Origin: Burkholderiales bacterium
GTDB lineage: Bacteria; Pseudomonadota; Gammaproteobacteria; Burkholderiales; Burkholderiaceae
NCBI GenBank assembly: GCA_903643055.1
Contig: CAHJWV010000030.1
Coordinates: forward strand, 1-22,023
Reading direction: 5' to 3'
DNA length: 22,023 bases
Shown: piece after piece, positions 6,457 to 15,450 of the stretch
Position numbering within the stretch: the first letter of the stretch is position 1
How the letters are laid out: each line of letters starts with the position of its first letter
The notes under the pieces: model-generated
The model's input: the letters and a program-made list of their open reading frames with translations, nothing else
Database searches by the model: none
What the model was told of the DNA's origin: nothing
Position numbers and translations under genes: made by a program

Positions 6457-7377
6457 TCATGCGTCATCACGAATCTGGCGACCTGTCAGCTTCAGAAAGA
6501 GGTCCTCCAGATTGGCCGGCCGATGCAGCGAACGCAGCCCCGGCGCTTGAGCCAGCGCCTTCAGCAACGGGTGAGGGTCTCGCACGTAGAAGAACACCGT
6601 CTCGCCACGGGTCTCCACGCGCTCCGCGAAGCGGGCATGCGATTGACTGGTGGCTTGCGCGCCTTCGCCATACACCTCGACCACGTGGCTCTCAAGGTGT
6701 TCACCGATCAGGCCCCGCGGCGTGCCTTCGGCAATCTTTCTGCCATGGTCCAACACCAACAGCCGGTCGCACAGGCGCTCGGCTTCGTCCATGAAATGAG
6801 TCGTTAGCAAGATCGACTTGCCTTGCTGCAGGAGGTTTTGGAGACGCTCCCACATCAGGTGACGGGCTTGTGGGTCGAGGCCGGTGGTGGGCTCGTCCAG
6901 TAGCAGCAGATCCGGATCGTTGATCAAGGCTCGCGCCAAGCTGAGCCTGCGCTTCATTCCGCCGGAGAGTTGACCTGGTTTGGCATCGGCCTTGGATTGC
7001 AGGGCCGCGAACTCCAGCAGCTTTGGAATCCGCGCATCGATCTCACTGCGCGACAAGCCAAAATACCGCCCGTAGACACGCAGATTCTCGACGCAGGTGA
7101 AGTCGGGGTCGAGGCTATCGAACTGCGTGACCACGCCCATGCGCCGCTTGGCTTCGCGTACCTGTTGAGGAATCGACAACCCAAAGGCTTCGATGCTGCC
7201 GCTGTCGGCACCCGTCAGCCCCAGGCACATGCGGATGGTGGTCGTCTTGCCCGCACCATTGGGGCCGATCACCCCCAGGCATTCGCCTGCGGCAATCTCC
7301 AATGACAGATCGTCCACGACTACGTCGTCACCAAACTTCTTGTGCAACTGCGATATGCGAAAGATGGATGAAGTCAT
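6457..7377 (-). CDS. ABC exporter ATPase, NodI-like (DRA family)
   Basis: This 306-aa cytoplasmic ATPase drives the NodJ-like permease encoded immediately downstream. Motifs are complete: Walker A GPNGAGKT (38-45), Q-loop in [10 protein letters not shown] (82-91), signature LSGGM (137-141), Walker B LLLLDEP (157-163) and H-loop His194. The first half strongly resembles NodI and other drug-resistance-type (DRA) ATPases; the C-terminal ~80 residues form the variable tail ending in [17 protein letters not shown], a common end for this group. ATG 7377 is preceded by GAGG at short spacing. The gene lies after the terminator that ends the ribosomal cluster, so it needs its own promoter, which I could not identify in the 60 bp available. 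No nod genes are nearby, so a role in nodulation is not implied. Confidence 0.92.
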   Translation of the reverse strand: MTSSIFRISQLHKKFGDDVVVDDLSLEIAAGECLGVIGPNGAGKTTTIRMCLGLTGADSGSIEAFGLSIPQQVREAKRRMGVVTQFDSLDPDFTCVENLRVYGRYFGLSRSEIDARIPKLLEFAALQSKADAKPGQLSGGMKRRLSLARALINDPDLLLLDEPTTGLDPQARHLMWERLQNLLQQGKSILLTTHFMDEAERLCDRLLVLDHGRKIAEGTPRGLIGEHLESHVVEVYGEGAQATSQSHARFAERVETRGETVFFYVRDPHPLLKALAQAPGLRSLHRPANLEDLFLKLTGRQIRDDA

Positions 7378-7436
7378 GAGCCTCAGTTTGCCAAATGACG
7401 GTGGCAGGAACTGTTAGCCATTTCCGACCCGCCAAG

Positions 7437-7471
7437 AAAAAAGGGCCAGCAATGCTGGCCCTTTTTTTTTT
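7437..7471. terminator. Strong terminator at the end of the ribosomal/rpoA cluster
   Basis: GGGCCAGCA (7443-7451) and TGCTGGCCC (7453-7461) form a perfect 9-bp inverted repeat. On the minus strand it is followed by six Ts (the As at 7437-7442), ending the transcript that leaves rplQ. On the plus strand ten Ts follow, so it could also stop antisense transcription. Confidence 0.93.
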
Positions 7472-7494
7472 GAGAAGCCTCAGCTTCACTGAAC

Positions 7495-7890
7495 TTACTC
7501 GGCGTCTGCTGCCTTGGCGTCTTCAGCCACTTCAGGACGATCCACGAGTTCGACATACGCCATCGGTGCGTTATCGCCCACGCGGAAGCCCGTCTTCAGA
7601 ATGCGGGTGTAGCCGCCTGGACGTGCCTTGTAGCGCGGGCCGAGCTCGTTGAAGAGCTTGGTGACGATGTCGCGATCGCGCGTGCGGTCAAAAGCCAAGC
7701 GGCGATTGGCCAGCGTGGCTTCCTTTGCCAAGGTGATGAGCGGCTCGACGACGCGACGCAGTTCCTTGGCCTTGGGGACCGTGGTCTTGATCGCTTCGTG
7801 TTGCAGCAGCGAATTGCACATGTTGCGCAACATCGCTTGGCGATGTTCGCTGGTGCGGTTGAGCTTACGGAGTCCGTGACGATGACGCAT
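7495..7890 (-). CDS. rplQ: 50S ribosomal protein L17
   Basis: This 131-aa protein is L17 of the large subunit. It starts [12 protein letters not shown] and contains the conserved [13 protein letters not shown] block and [23 protein letters not shown] region (split: ARPGGYTRI, then [10 protein letters not shown] near residue 105). The C-terminus is a short acidic Ala-rich tail (EDAKAADAE), common in betaproteobacteria. AAAGGA precedes the ATG. It is the last gene of the cluster, 133 bp after rpoA, and is followed by the terminator at 7437-7471. Confidence 0.98.
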   Translation of the reverse strand: MRHRHGLRKLNRTSEHRQAMLRNMCNSLLQHEAIKTTVPKAKELRRVVEPLITLAKEATLANRRLAFDRTRDRDIVTKLFNELGPRYKARPGGYTRILKTGFRVGDNAPMAYVELVDRPEVAEDAKAADAE

Positions 7891-7960
7891 GGTGCTGTTC
7901 CTTTCTGACTATTAAAACCGGCAGCCGTATCAGGTACTGTCGGGTGCCCATTGCCAAGAA

Positions 7961-8029
7961 GCCACTGTGTCAGTGGCGACCCTCTTGGGGGTTTGGCCGT
8001 CATTGCTGACGGCCGCGCTGAAATCAGCG
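7961..8029 (-). other. Three perfect hairpins in the rpoA-rplQ spacer
   Basis: In mRNA order: CGCTGA/TCAGCG (8016-8029) spans the rpoA stop codon; GGCCGTCA/TGACGGCC (7995-8014) has a 4-nt loop; GCCACTG/CAGTGGC (7961-7977) has a 3-nt loop. None carries a T run. Together they fill about half of a 133-bp spacer. They may mark an RNA processing or stability boundary that sets rplQ versus rpoA output. Confidence 0.6.
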
Positions 8030-9010
8030 TTTGTCGAGGCCTTGAGGAGGCCAGTTCTCAAGACGCGCGCCAAGCGTAAGCCCGCGGGACGCCAAAACTT
8101 CCTTGATCTCGTTGAGCGACTTGCGACCCAGATTGGGCGTCTTCAGCAATTCGGTCTCAGTTCGTTGGATCAGGTCGCCAATGTAATAGATATTTTCGGC
8201 CTTCAAGCAGTTGGCCGAACGCACGGTCAACTCGAGTTCGTCGACCGGGCGCAACAAGATCGGATCGAACTGCGTGCTGCGTTGAGCCGGTTGATCGAAG
8301 GCGGCGATTTCACTGCCTTCCAACTGTGCAAACACCGCAAGCTGCTCGACAAGAATCTTGGCGGATGCACGAATCGCTTCTTCTGGCGTGATGGCACCAT
8401 TCGTTGCAATCTCCATCACCAGCTTATCGAGGTCGGTACGCTGTTCCACACGCGCCGATTCGACGGTGTAGCTCACGCGTGACACCGGAGAGAACGACGC
8501 ATCGAGAACAATGCGGCCAATCGACTTGGTCGGCTCGTCGCCATAACGGCGCATCGTACCGGGCACATAGCCGCGGCCCTTTTCAACCTTGATCTGCATG
8601 TCCAACTTGCCGCCTTGCGACAAATGGGCAATGACGTGATCCGGATTGATGATCTCGACGTCGTGGGGCGTCTGGATATCGCCGGCAGTCACGGGGCCTT
8701 CGCCTTCCTTGCGCAGAACGAGAGTGACCTCGTCGCGGTTGTGAAGGCGGAAAACAACGCCCTTGAGGTTCAACATGATGTGAACCACGTCTTCCTGCAC
8801 GCCATCGACGGTCGAATACTCATGGAGCACGCCAGCGATGGTGACCTCGGTCGGCGCATATCCCACCATCGAAGACAGCAGAACACGACGCAACGCGTTG
8901 CCGAGGGTATGGCCATAACCACGCTCGAACGGCTCGAGGGTCACCTTGGCGCGGTTGCCGCCCAGCGGCTCCACATTGATGGCTTTGGGTTTGAGCAGGT
9001 TTGTTTGCAT
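8024..9010 (-). CDS. rpoA: DNA-directed RNA polymerase subunit alpha
   Basis: This 328-aa protein is the alpha subunit, which dimerises to nucleate RNA polymerase assembly and contacts activators and UP elements. The N-terminal domain holds [19 protein letters not shown] (residues 29-47), the dimer and beta-contact region. The C-terminal domain holds [12 protein letters not shown] then [12 protein letters not shown] and ENWPPQGL, including the arginine used for UP-element DNA binding. Length and both domains are normal. It lies 147 bp after rpsD, a longer gap than is usual inside this cluster, and 133 bp before rplQ; both gaps contain hairpins. Only a weak purine-rich GAAAGA precedes the ATG. 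Confidence 0.99.
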   Translation of the reverse strand: MQTNLLKPKAINVEPLGGNRAKVTLEPFERGYGHTLGNALRRVLLSSMVGYAPTEVTIAGVLHEYSTVDGVQEDVVHIMLNLKGVVFRLHNRDEVTLVLRKEGEGPVTAGDIQTPHDVEIINPDHVIAHLSQGGKLDMQIKVEKGRGYVPGTMRRYGDEPTKSIGRIVLDASFSPVSRVSYTVESARVEQRTDLDKLVMEIATNGAITPEEAIRASAKILVEQLAVFAQLEGSEIAAFDQPAQRSTQFDPILLRPVDELELTVRSANCLKAENIYYIGDLIQRTETELLKTPNLGRKSLNEIKEVLASRGLTLGARLENWPPQGLDKR

Positions 9011-9116
9011 GAGGTCTTTCTTTCAATACCCTCGGTTCATTACACCGATAAGGCTGATGGACCAACCGGACAGCAAGAGATACCGCCGGACTTGGAAAAT
9101 CAAGACAAGGCCGAGC

Positions 9117-9138
9117 AGTGGCGCCATCGGACGCCACT
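9117..9138 (-). other. Hairpin in the rpsD-rpoA spacer
   Basis: AGTGGCG (9117-9123) and CGCCACT (9132-9138) form a perfect 7-bp stem with an 8-nt loop, about 20 bases after the rpsD stop codon in transcript order. No T run follows. Nothing else stands out in the remaining 147-bp spacer. Confidence 0.5.
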
Positions 9139-9157
9139 CACTTAGCCTGAGCACCGA

Positions 9158-9781
9158 TCAGCGCGAATACAGTTCGACGATCAAGGCTTCCTTGATATCG
9201 GCACCGAACTCATCGCGGTCCGGGGTCTTCTTAAAGACGCCTTCGAGCTTAGATGCATCGACCTGCACCCAGTTGGGCATGCCTTGCGATTCAGCCAATT
9301 TCACTGCGTCAACAATGCGCAACTGCTTCTTGGACTTCTCGCGAACACCAACCAAATCACCGGCCTTCACCAAGTAAGACGCAATGTTGACGACTGCGCC
9401 ATTGACGGTAATGGCTTTGTGGGAAACCAACTGCCGACCTTCAGCGCGGGTCGAGCCGAAGCCCATGCGATAGACGACGTTGTCGAGGCGCGATTCGAGC
9501 AGCGACAGCAGGTTGGCGCCGGTGTTGCCTTTGCGACGCTCAGCTTCGGCAAAGTAACGGCGGAACTGACGCTCCAGAATGCCGTACATGCGCTTGACCT
9601 TTTGCTTCTCACGCAATTGCAGACCAAAGTCAGAAGTGCGCGAACCAGAGGTACGGCCGTGTTGCCCTGGCTTGCTGTCGAACTTGACCTTGTCACCGAT
9701 CGGGCGGCGAGCGCTCTTCAGGAACAGATCGGTGCCTTCGCGGCGGGCAAGCTTGCCCTTGGGTCCTAGATAACGTGCCAC
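9158..9781 (-). CDS. rpsD: 30S ribosomal protein S4
   Basis: This 207-aa protein is S4, a primary 16S rRNA binder that nucleates 30S assembly and, in other bacteria, represses its own operon by binding mRNA. It starts with GTG (MARYLGPKG) preceded by AAAGGA. The zinc-binding cysteines of some S4 proteins are absent, so it is the C-minus form. An S4-type RNA-binding domain covers about residues 96-160 ([23 protein letters not shown]). The 180-bp spacer before it is the longest within the alpha-operon part and can form a pseudoknot (9880-9930), a plausible target for S4 itself. Confidence 0.98.
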   Translation of the reverse strand: MARYLGPKGKLARREGTDLFLKSARRPIGDKVKFDSKPGQHGRTSGSRTSDFGLQLREKQKVKRMYGILERQFRRYFAEAERRKGNTGANLLSLLESRLDNVVYRMGFGSTRAEGRQLVSHKAITVNGAVVNIASYLVKAGDLVGVREKSKKQLRIVDAVKLAESQGMPNWVQVDASKLEGVFKKTPDRDEFGADIKEALIVELYSR

Positions 9782-9879
9782 GTGATTTCCTTTATCAATT
9801 TAACGAGCGCCGACATCAAATCAGCACGCGCAAGTCTGGCGAGTCTTGTTTTAAGTGCTCAGACGGTGGGCTTATGAAA

Positions 9880-9930
9880 CCTCACGGCTTCAACGGAACC
9901 GCCGGCAAGCTCCGTGAGGCGCTTGCCGGC
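9880..9930 (-). promoter_or_regulatory. Putative H-type RNA pseudoknot upstream of rpsD
   Basis: In transcript sense, GCCGGCAAGC (9930-9921) pairs perfectly with GCTTGCCGGC (9910-9901) around the loop GCCTCACGGA. Eight loop bases, CCTCACGG (9919-9912), are perfectly complementary to CCGTGAGG (9887-9880), 13 nt after the stem. Stem 1 of 10 bp, stem 2 of 8 bp, single-nucleotide joints on both sides of the loop strand and a 13-nt crossing loop fit H-type geometry. Stem 2 could alternatively replace stem 1. The element ends about 100 nt before the rpsD start. No T run follows, so it is not a terminator. Confidence 0.6.
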
Positions 9931-9961
9931 GATGACTAGCAATCAATGCAAGAAAAGCAAA

Positions 9962-10363
9962 TCAGATGCGGCGACGCTTCTGTGGACGGCAACCGTTGTG
10001 CGGGACGGGTGTCACGTCGGCAATCGAATTGATTCGAATGCCAAGTGATGCCAATGCGCGAACCGACGATTCACGACCAGGGCCTGGGCCCTTGATCCGA
10101 ACGTCCAAATTCTTGATGCCTTGCTCTTGTGCAGCACGACCAGCCACTTCAGCAGCCACCTGAGCAGCAAAAGGGGTCGATTTACGCGAACCCTTGAAGC
10201 CTTGACCACCACTGGATGCCCAAGAGAGCGCTCCGCCTTGACGGTCGGTGATCGTGATGATCGTGTTATTGAACGACGCATGAACGTGAGCAATGCCATC
10301 CGCAACGTTCTTGCGGACTTTCTTTCGCACGCGCTGTGCAGCGGTATTGGGTGCTTTAGCCAT
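9962..10363 (-). CDS. rpsK: 30S ribosomal protein S11
   Basis: This 133-aa protein is S11 of the 30S platform, near the E site and mRNA exit. Conserved blocks are [18 protein letters not shown] (residues 26-43), [16 protein letters not shown] (49-64) and the basic C-terminal [17 protein letters not shown] precedes the ATG. It lies 47 bp after rpsM and 180 bp before rpsD. Confidence 0.98.
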   Translation of the reverse strand: MAKAPNTAAQRVRKKVRKNVADGIAHVHASFNNTIITITDRQGGALSWASSGGQGFKGSRKSTPFAAQVAAEVAGRAAQEQGIKNLDVRIKGPGPGRESSVRALASLGIRINSIADVTPVPHNGCRPQKRRRI

Positions 10364-10410
10364 ATCGACCTTTTCTTACTGTGCTCTTGAGGGAGTCTGC
10401 CGAATGGCAA

Positions 10411-10776
10411 TCACTTCTTGACCAGAGCGCCAGACTTGCGCGGTCCCTTACGGGTCCGAGCATTCGTTTTTGTGCGCTGACCACGAACGGGCAAGCCACG
10501 ACGATGGCGGAAGCCACGATAGCAACCCAAGTCCATCAGACGCTTGATGTTGATCGACATCTCGCGGCGCAAATCGCCTTCGATGGTCATGCGACCGATC
10601 TCTTCGCGAATCTTTTCCAGATCCGTATCAGTTAGGTCTTTGATCTTTCGATCAAAAGGTACCCCGCTGGCCGTGCAGATCTTTTGCGCCGTGGTGCGGC
10701 CGATCCCATAGATCGCCGTCAGACCAATTTCTGCGTGCTTCTGGGGGGGAATATTGATACCAGCAATACGAGCCAT
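10411..10776 (-). CDS. rpsM: 30S ribosomal protein S13
   Basis: This 121-aa protein is S13 of the 30S head, which contacts P-site tRNA and the L5 bridge. It starts [11 protein letters not shown], has the helix-two-turn-helix block [12 protein letters not shown] (24-35) and ends with the basic tail [17 protein letters not shown] lies upstream of the ATG. Only 35 bp separate it from rpmJ, so the alpha-operon leader pseudoknot found before rpsM in enterobacteria has no room here. Confidence 0.98.
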   Translation of the reverse strand: MARIAGINIPPQKHAEIGLTAIYGIGRTTAQKICTASGVPFDRKIKDLTDTDLEKIREEIGRMTIEGDLRREMSINIKRLMDLGCYRGFRHRRGLPVRGQRTKTNARTRKGPRKSGALVKK

Positions 10777-10811
10777 GTGCTTCCTCTATTCGCTAAGTCG
10801 CAAGACTGTCT

Positions 10812-10925
10812 TCAGCCTTGGCGTTGCTTGTGACGCGGATCAGTACAGATCACGCGCACAACACCTTTGCGACGAATGACCTTGCAATTTCGGCACATTT
10901 TTTTGACCGATGCAGCAACTTTCAT
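10812..10925 (-). CDS. rpmJ: 50S ribosomal protein L36
   Basis: This 37-aa protein, starting [20 protein letters not shown] and ending HKQRQG, is L36, the smallest large-subunit protein. It has the intact zinc ribbon C11-x2-C14, C27 and H32, so it is the zinc-containing form rather than a zinc-independent paralogue. AGGAG precedes the ATG. It sits between infA and rpsM, as in other betaproteobacteria, linking the spc and alpha gene sets into one run. Confidence 0.98.
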   Translation of the reverse strand: MKVAASVKKMCRNCKVIRRKGVVRVICTDPRHKQRQG

Positions 10926-11001
10926 GCTCTTCTCCTAGACCCTCTCAGGCCACATCTATAGTTCAAACTTGTTCGTGTTCCAAGCGGCGATACACCAACT
11001 C

Positions 11002-11220
11002 TCATTTGGCCCGGAACACAATACGGGCCCGAGTTAGATCGTAGGGCGTCAATTCGACTGTGACCTTGTCACCGGGAAGGATGCGAATGTAGTGCATACG
11101 CATCTTTCCGGAGATATGACCCAGCACGATGTGCCCGTTCTCCAACTTCACACGAAACGTGGCATTAGGAAGATTCTCAAGAATCTCACCTTGCATCTGA
11201 ATGACGTCATCTTTCGACAT
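11002..11220 (-). CDS. infA: Translation initiation factor IF-1
   Basis: This 72-aa protein is IF-1, which occupies the 30S A site during initiation and stimulates IF-2 and IF-3. It is a single OB-fold with the standard start [25 protein letters not shown] in the middle and the YDLTRARI end. Its position between secY and rpmJ is typical of betaproteobacteria; in E. coli infA is elsewhere. The Shine-Dalgarno is weak (AAGAGA, far upstream). A 76-bp spacer follows before rpmJ, with no recognisable element. Confidence 0.98.
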   Translation of the reverse strand: MSKDDVIQMQGEILENLPNATFRVKLENGHIVLGHISGKMRMHYIRILPGDKVTVELTPYDLTRARIVFRAK

Positions 11221-11260
11221 GCCAACCGTTTCTTGTCTCTTCGTTTATGTAGAAAGCCAA

Positions 11261-12571
11261 TTAACTGGCCTTGAAACTTGCTTTTTTCAGCAGTGACTCG
11301 TACTGCTGACTCATCACATACGACTGAACTTGAGCCCAGAAATCCATCGTGACAACCACGATAATCAACAATGACGTTCCACCAAAGTAGAACGGCACGT
11401 TGTACTTCAAGACCAAGAATTCAGGCAGCAAGCAAACCGCTGTGATGTAGATCGCCCCCGCCAAAGTCAGGCGCGACAAGATCCGATCGATATGTTTGGC
11501 TGTTTGCTCACCAGGCCGAATGCCTGGAATAAACGCACCACTCTTCTTCAGGTTATCTGCTGTCTCGCGGCTGTTAAATACCAAAGCCGTATAGAAAAAG
11601 CAGAAGAATACGATTGCTGAGGCGTACAACAATACATAGATCGGCTGCCCCGGGGACAACAACCCAGCAAGATCCTTCAACCAGCGCAGCTTGTCACCCG
11701 TCGCAAACCAACCCACCACAGTGGCCGGAAGCAAGATGATGGACGAAGCAAAGATTGGAGGAATCACGCCCGACATATTCAGCTTCAACGGCAGGTGCGA
11801 TGACTGACCACCATATACCTTATTGCCAACTTGCCGTTTTGCGTAATTAACCAGTATCTTTCTTTGGCCACGCTCAACAAACACAACAACGAATGTAACT
11901 CCGGCAATGATCGCCACAATGAACAAGGCAATCAACACGCTCATTGCACCGGTACGAACCAGCTCTAACAAGCCGCCGATTGCATTTGGCAAACCAGCCG
12001 CAATACCACCGAAGATCAGAATTGAAATGCCGTTGCCAAGACCGCGCTCGGTGATCTGCTCACCCAACCACATCAAAAACATGGTGCCAGCAACCAAACT
12101 CACCACGGCAGTCAAACGAAACCCAAATCCCGGCGATAACACCAACCCAGGCGAACTTTCCAATGCCAGCGCGATACCAAGCGCTTGGAACAGCGCCAAA
12201 CCCACTGTGCCGTAGCGTGTATATTGTGTGATTCGGCGACGTCCTGCTTCGCCTTCTTTCTTTAACGCTTCCAGGCTTGGTACCACATAGCTCATCAGCT
12301 GCATGATGATCGATGCAGAGATATAAGGCATGATGCCCAATGCAAACACGGTGAACCGAGATAACGCTCCACCCGAGAACATATTGAGCAGATTTAGAAT
12401 CCCACCCTGCTGCCCCTTGAACATCTGCTGCAACTGATTCGGATCGATACCGGGCACAGGAATGTGCGCACCGATCCGATACACGACGAGTGCAAGCAAC
12501 AAGAAGACAAGCCGGCGACGTAAGTCACCGAATTTGCCACTCTTGGCCAGCTGGTTCGCGTTGGTTGCCAC
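11261..12571 (-). CDS. secY: Preprotein translocase subunit SecY
   Basis: This 436-aa inner-membrane protein is the channel of the Sec translocon, working with SecE, SecG and SecA. About ten membrane helices are visible. The plug region lies around residues 56-75 after helix 1, [14 protein letters not shown] (108-121) is the conserved first large cytoplasmic loop, and [13 protein letters not shown] (175-187) is a SecY signature. It starts with GTG at 12571 ([10 protein letters not shown]) and only a weak GGGAA lies upstream. It follows rplO by 23 bp. The gene is visibly more AT-rich at silent positions than the accessory genes at the left end. Confidence 0.98.
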   Translation of the reverse strand: MATNANQLAKSGKFGDLRRRLVFLLLALVVYRIGAHIPVPGIDPNQLQQMFKGQQGGILNLLNMFSGGALSRFTVFALGIMPYISASIIMQLMSYVVPSLEALKKEGEAGRRRITQYTRYGTVGLALFQALGIALALESSPGLVLSPGFGFRLTAVVSLVAGTMFLMWLGEQITERGLGNGISILIFGGIAAGLPNAIGGLLELVRTGAMSVLIALFIVAIIAGVTFVVVFVERGQRKILVNYAKRQVGNKVYGGQSSHLPLKLNMSGVIPPIFASSIILLPATVVGWFATGDKLRWLKDLAGLLSPGQPIYVLLYASAIVFFCFFYTALVFNSRETADNLKKSGAFIPGIRPGEQTAKHIDRILSRLTLAGAIYITAVCLLPEFLVLKYNVPFYFGGTSLLIIVVVTMDFWAQVQSYVMSQQYESLLKKASFKAS

Positions 12572-12594
12572 TGAAGTTTCCCGTTTGAATCGAC

Positions 12595-13026
12595 TTAAGC
12601 GATTGAGCCGCCAGCGGCTTCAATCACTGCCTTCGCACCAGCCGTCGCTCCAACACCTTTGAGCGTGACCTTCTTGGTCAATTCACCGGACTTGATGACT
12701 TTGACCACTTTGGCCAATTCACGAACCAATCCAGCTTGCTTCAGAACCAATACGTCAATTTCGGTGACGGCCAACAACTCCAAATCACCTAAGGTCACTT
12801 CAGCGTTGTACTTTAACGAAGCTGATTTGAACCCACGCTTTGGAAGGCGGCGCTGCAACGGCATTTGACCGCCTTCAAAGCCAACCTTGTGATAGCCACC
12901 AGCACGAGATTTCTGACCTTTGTGGCCACGACCTGCAGTCTTGCCCAGACCTGAACCAATGCCACGGCCAACTCGGCGCTTGGCATGCTTGGAGCCCACT
13001 GCGGGCTTAATGGTATTGAGTTCCAT
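12595..13026 (-). CDS. rplO: 50S ribosomal protein L15
   Basis: This 143-aa protein is L15, a late-assembling 50S protein. The start at 13026 (MELNTIKPA) has AGGAG at good spacing and gives the family's usual N-terminus; a reading from 13044 adds six unlikely residues. The Gly/Lys/Arg-rich start [19 protein letters not shown] and the [18 protein letters not shown] block are intact. It lies 14 bp after rpmD and 23 bp before secY. Confidence 0.97.
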   Translation of the reverse strand: MELNTIKPAVGSKHAKRRVGRGIGSGLGKTAGRGHKGQKSRAGGYHKVGFEGGQMPLQRRLPKRGFKSASLKYNAEVTLGDLELLAVTEIDVLVLKQAGLVRELAKVVKVIKSGELTKKVTLKGVGATAGAKAVIEAAGGSIA

Positions 13027-13040
13027 GATGTCTCCTAGGC

Positions 13041-13223
13041 TCAAAGCACTTTGACCAAGTATTGAACCTTGGTGATCATGCCGCGAACGGCCGGGGTGTC
13101 TTCCAACGTGGATTCGCTATTTAGCTTGCGCAAGCCCAGCCCCCGCACAGTAGCGCGATGGGACTCACGGGTTCCAGCGATGCTGCGAACCAGCTTGATC
13201 TTGACAGTTTTCTTATCAGACAT
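13041..13223 (-). CDS. rpmD: 50S ribosomal protein L30
   Basis: This 60-aa protein is L30, recognisable by [19 protein letters not shown] and the end [16 protein letters not shown] precedes the ATG. Its place between rpsE and rplO is standard. Length is normal for the bacterial short form. Confidence 0.97.
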   Translation of the reverse strand: MSDKKTVKIKLVRSIAGTRESHRATVRGLGLRKLNSESTLEDTPAVRGMITKVQYLVKVL

Positions 13224-13246
13224 GATGTTTCTCCGGGGCCAGAGCC

Positions 13247-13765
13247 TCAGCCAAGGATCTCTTCAACCGTGAGGCCGCGCTTGGCAGCAATTTCTGCAGG
13301 CGTGCTAACAGCCTTCAGTGCATCAAGCGTGGCACGAACCATGTTGTATGGATTCGATGAGCCCAAGCTCTTGCAAACAATGTCAGTCACGCCCATCACT
13401 TCAAACACAGCGCGCATCGGGCCGCCAGCAATGATGCCGTCACCCGGCTTGGCCGGAGCCATCAGCACACGTGAAGCACCGTGCTCACCAACCACCTTGT
13501 GGTGGATCGTGCCGTTCTTCAAGGAGACCTTGAAGAGATTGCGGCGCGCAGACTCCATGGCCTTCTGCACTGCGACAGGAACTTCTTTCGCCTTGCCCTT
13601 GCCCATGCCAATTCGGCCATCGCCATCACCGACGACGGTCAACGCCGCAAAACTCAGCGTACGACCACCCTTCACCACCTTGGTGACACGGTTGACCGCA
13701 ATCATCTTTTCCTTCAGGCCGTCGTCGTTGCCTTCGGTCTGAGCGCGTGGTTGAAACTTTGCCAT
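13247..13765 (-). CDS. rpsE: 30S ribosomal protein S5
   Basis: This 172-aa protein is S5, located at the mRNA entry side of the 30S and important for decoding accuracy. The N-terminal double-stranded RNA-binding fold contains [20 protein letters not shown] (split: [19 protein letters not shown]), the loop where spectinomycin-resistance changes arise in other bacteria. The C-terminal domain has [13 protein letters not shown] and [19 protein letters not shown] regions (each intact). AGGA precedes the ATG; the N-terminus [12 protein letters not shown] is usual for Burkholderiales. Confidence 0.98.
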   Translation of the reverse strand: MAKFQPRAQTEGNDDGLKEKMIAVNRVTKVVKGGRTLSFAALTVVGDGDGRIGMGKGKAKEVPVAVQKAMESARRNLFKVSLKNGTIHHKVVGEHGASRVLMAPAKPGDGIIAGGPMRAVFEVMGVTDIVCKSLGSSNPYNMVRATLDALKAVSTPAEIAAKRGLTVEEILG

Positions 13766-13785
13766 TTTCGAGATCCTCGTTGCGC

Positions 13786-14151
13786 TTAGAACTGCAAACC
13801 GGCTTCGCGAGCCGCTTCGGCCAACGCCTTGACGCGGCCGTGGTATGCAAATCCAGCACGATCAAACGCCACTTTATCGATGCCGGCGGCCTTCGCTTTT
13901 TCTGCGATGCGCTTACCAATCAACGTTGCAGCGGAAACATTGCCACCTTTGCCTGCAGCACCCAACTCTTTGCGAATATCGGCTTCAGCCGTCGACGCAG
14001 TAGCGAGCACCTTGGCGCCATCTTCGGAGATCACGCTCGCATAGATGTGCAGGTTGGTACGAAATACTGTCAACCGAGCTACACGCTGCACAGCAATGCG
14101 GGCACGTGTCTGACGCGAGCGACGAATGCGCTGATCTTTTTTGTTCAACAT
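13786..14151 (-). CDS. rplR: 50S ribosomal protein L18
   Basis: This 121-aa protein is L18, one of the three 5S rRNA-binding proteins with L5 and L25. Conserved parts are [11 protein letters not shown] (residues 31-41), [16 protein letters not shown] [12 protein letters not shown] and the C-terminal [26 protein letters not shown] precedes the ATG. It lies 12 bp after rplF and 20 bp before rpsE. Confidence 0.98.
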   Translation of the reverse strand: MLNKKDQRIRRSRQTRARIAVQRVARLTVFRTNLHIYASVISEDGAKVLATASTAEADIRKELGAAGKGGNVSAATLIGKRIAEKAKAAGIDKVAFDRAGFAYHGRVKALAEAAREAGLQF

Positions 14152-14163
14152 ATCGTGCGCTCC

Positions 14164-14697
14164 TTACTTCTTCTTGGTCTCTTTGATCGTGACCTTCTCA
14201 TCCGAATAGCGGATGCCCTTGCCCTTGTAAGGCTCAGGAGGACGAATGGCACGAACCTCAGCGGCGATTTGACCCACAACTTGGCGGTCAGAACCTTTGA
14301 TCACGATCTCCGTCTGCGTCGGGCATTCCACCTTCACACCTGCAGGCATCTCTTTAGCCACAGGGTGAGAGAAGCCGATCTGCAGATTCAGCTTTGAGCC
14401 AACGGCTTGAGCGCGAAAACCCACACCAACTAGATTCAACTTCTTTTCAAAGCCCTTGCTGACGCCGTTGACCATATTGGCCACCAAAGCACGCAAGGTA
14501 CCCGACATGGCGTCTGCTTCGACGCTGTCATTTGCAGGTGCAAATAACAACTTGCCATCTTCGTTTTTCACGATCACCAAAGCATTAACCGGACGCACTA
14601 ACGTACCGAGCGAGCCTTTGATGCTGATTTGATTTGCCGTCACTGATACGTCCACACCCTGAGGGATGGCGATCGGCATTTTTCCTACGCGGGACAT
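14164..14697 (-). CDS. rplF: 50S ribosomal protein L6
   Basis: This 177-aa protein is L6, which binds near the sarcin-ricin loop by the factor-binding centre. The start at 14697 (MSRVGKMPI) is the universal L6 N-terminus and has GGAAGGA upstream; a reading from 14745 adds residues overlapping rpsH and is rejected. The C-terminal signature [14 protein letters not shown] is present. Confidence 0.97.
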   Translation of the reverse strand: MSRVGKMPIAIPQGVDVSVTANQISIKGSLGTLVRPVNALVIVKNEDGKLLFAPANDSVEADAMSGTLRALVANMVNGVSKGFEKKLNLVGVGFRAQAVGSKLNLQIGFSHPVAKEMPAGVKVECPTQTEIVIKGSDRQVVGQIAAEVRAIRPPEPYKGKGIRYSDEKVTIKETKKK

Positions 14698-14713
14698 GGC
14701 GCTTATTCCTTCC

Positions 14714-15109
14714 TTAGGCGACGTAGCAAAGCACTTCGCCGCCAATACCGGCCTGACGCGCCTTGCGATCAGTCATCACGCCCTTCGGCGTAGTAACGAT
14801 GGCAACACCCAAGCCATTTTTGACACTTGGAATCTCGTGACGGCCCTTATAGATACGCAGACCCGGACGACTAACCCGCTCGATGTGCTCAATCACTGGA
14901 CGACCAGCGTAGTACTTAAGACTTATCTCAAGCTCATGCGTCGCTTTCTCGCCTTTGACGGCGAAACTGTCGATATAGCCCTCTTCTTTTAGGACCTGTG
15001 CAATCGCCACTTTTAGCTTAGACACCGGCATCACTACGCTAGTTTTTTGAACCATTTGTGCGTTGCGGATACGGGTCAGCATATCGGCGATAGGATCACT
15101 CATGCTCAT
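14714..15109 (-). CDS. rpsH: 30S ribosomal protein S8
   Basis: This 131-aa protein is S8, a primary 16S rRNA binder and, in E. coli, the translational repressor of the spc operon acting at the rplE start. Conserved parts are [14 protein letters not shown] and the C-terminal [12 protein letters not shown] 15109 has AGGAG eight bases upstream; ATG 15103 (MSDPIADM) is a second option. I found no convincing S8-site mimic near the rplX-rplE junction. Confidence 0.98.
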   Translation of the reverse strand: MSMSDPIADMLTRIRNAQMVQKTSVVMPVSKLKVAIAQVLKEEGYIDSFAVKGEKATHELEISLKYYAGRPVIEHIERVSRPGLRIYKGRHEIPSVKNGLGVAIVTTPKGVMTDRKARQAGIGGEVLCYVA

Positions 15110-15136
15110 TCGAATATCTCCTGATCGTCGTGCCGA

Positions 15137-15442
15137 TTACCAGCTGGCCTTGATGACGCCAGGGATATCACCCTTGAACGCCAATTCGCGAATCTTATTG
15201 CGAGCCAAACCAAACTTGCGGAAAGTACCGCGCGGCCGCCCAGTCAATCCACAACGATTGCGCTGGCGTGTTGGGTAAGCATTGCGGGGTAACTTTTGAA
15301 GTTCCAGACGGGCTGCATAGCGCTCCTCGTCGGACTTTTTTGCGTCATTTGCTGTTGACTTCAGTTCGTTGTATTTCTTAGCGAACTTGGCGACCAGTTG
15401 CTCGCGCTTGAGTTCGCGCTGAATGAGAGAAGTTTTAGCCAC
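15137..15442 (-). CDS. rpsN: 30S ribosomal protein S14 (zinc-independent form)
   Basis: This 101-aa protein is S14 of the 30S head. The start is GTG at 15442 ([10 protein letters not shown]), with GAGGTGG just upstream; a longer reading to 15496 has no homologous N-terminus. It is the long form lacking the four zinc cysteines, with the conserved block [14 protein letters not shown] and the end [17 protein letters not shown]. It lies eight bp after rplE. Confidence 0.97.
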   Translation of the reverse strand: MAKTSLIQRELKREQLVAKFAKKYNELKSTANDAKKSDEERYAARLELQKLPRNAYPTRQRNRCGLTGRPRGTFRKFGLARNKIRELAFKGDIPGVIKASW

Positions 15443-15450
15443 GGGCCACC

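Noticed and set aside
10777..10811. Enterobacterial-type S4 leader pseudoknot before rpsM
   Set aside because: Only 35 bp separate rpmJ and rpsM and no such structure is visible.
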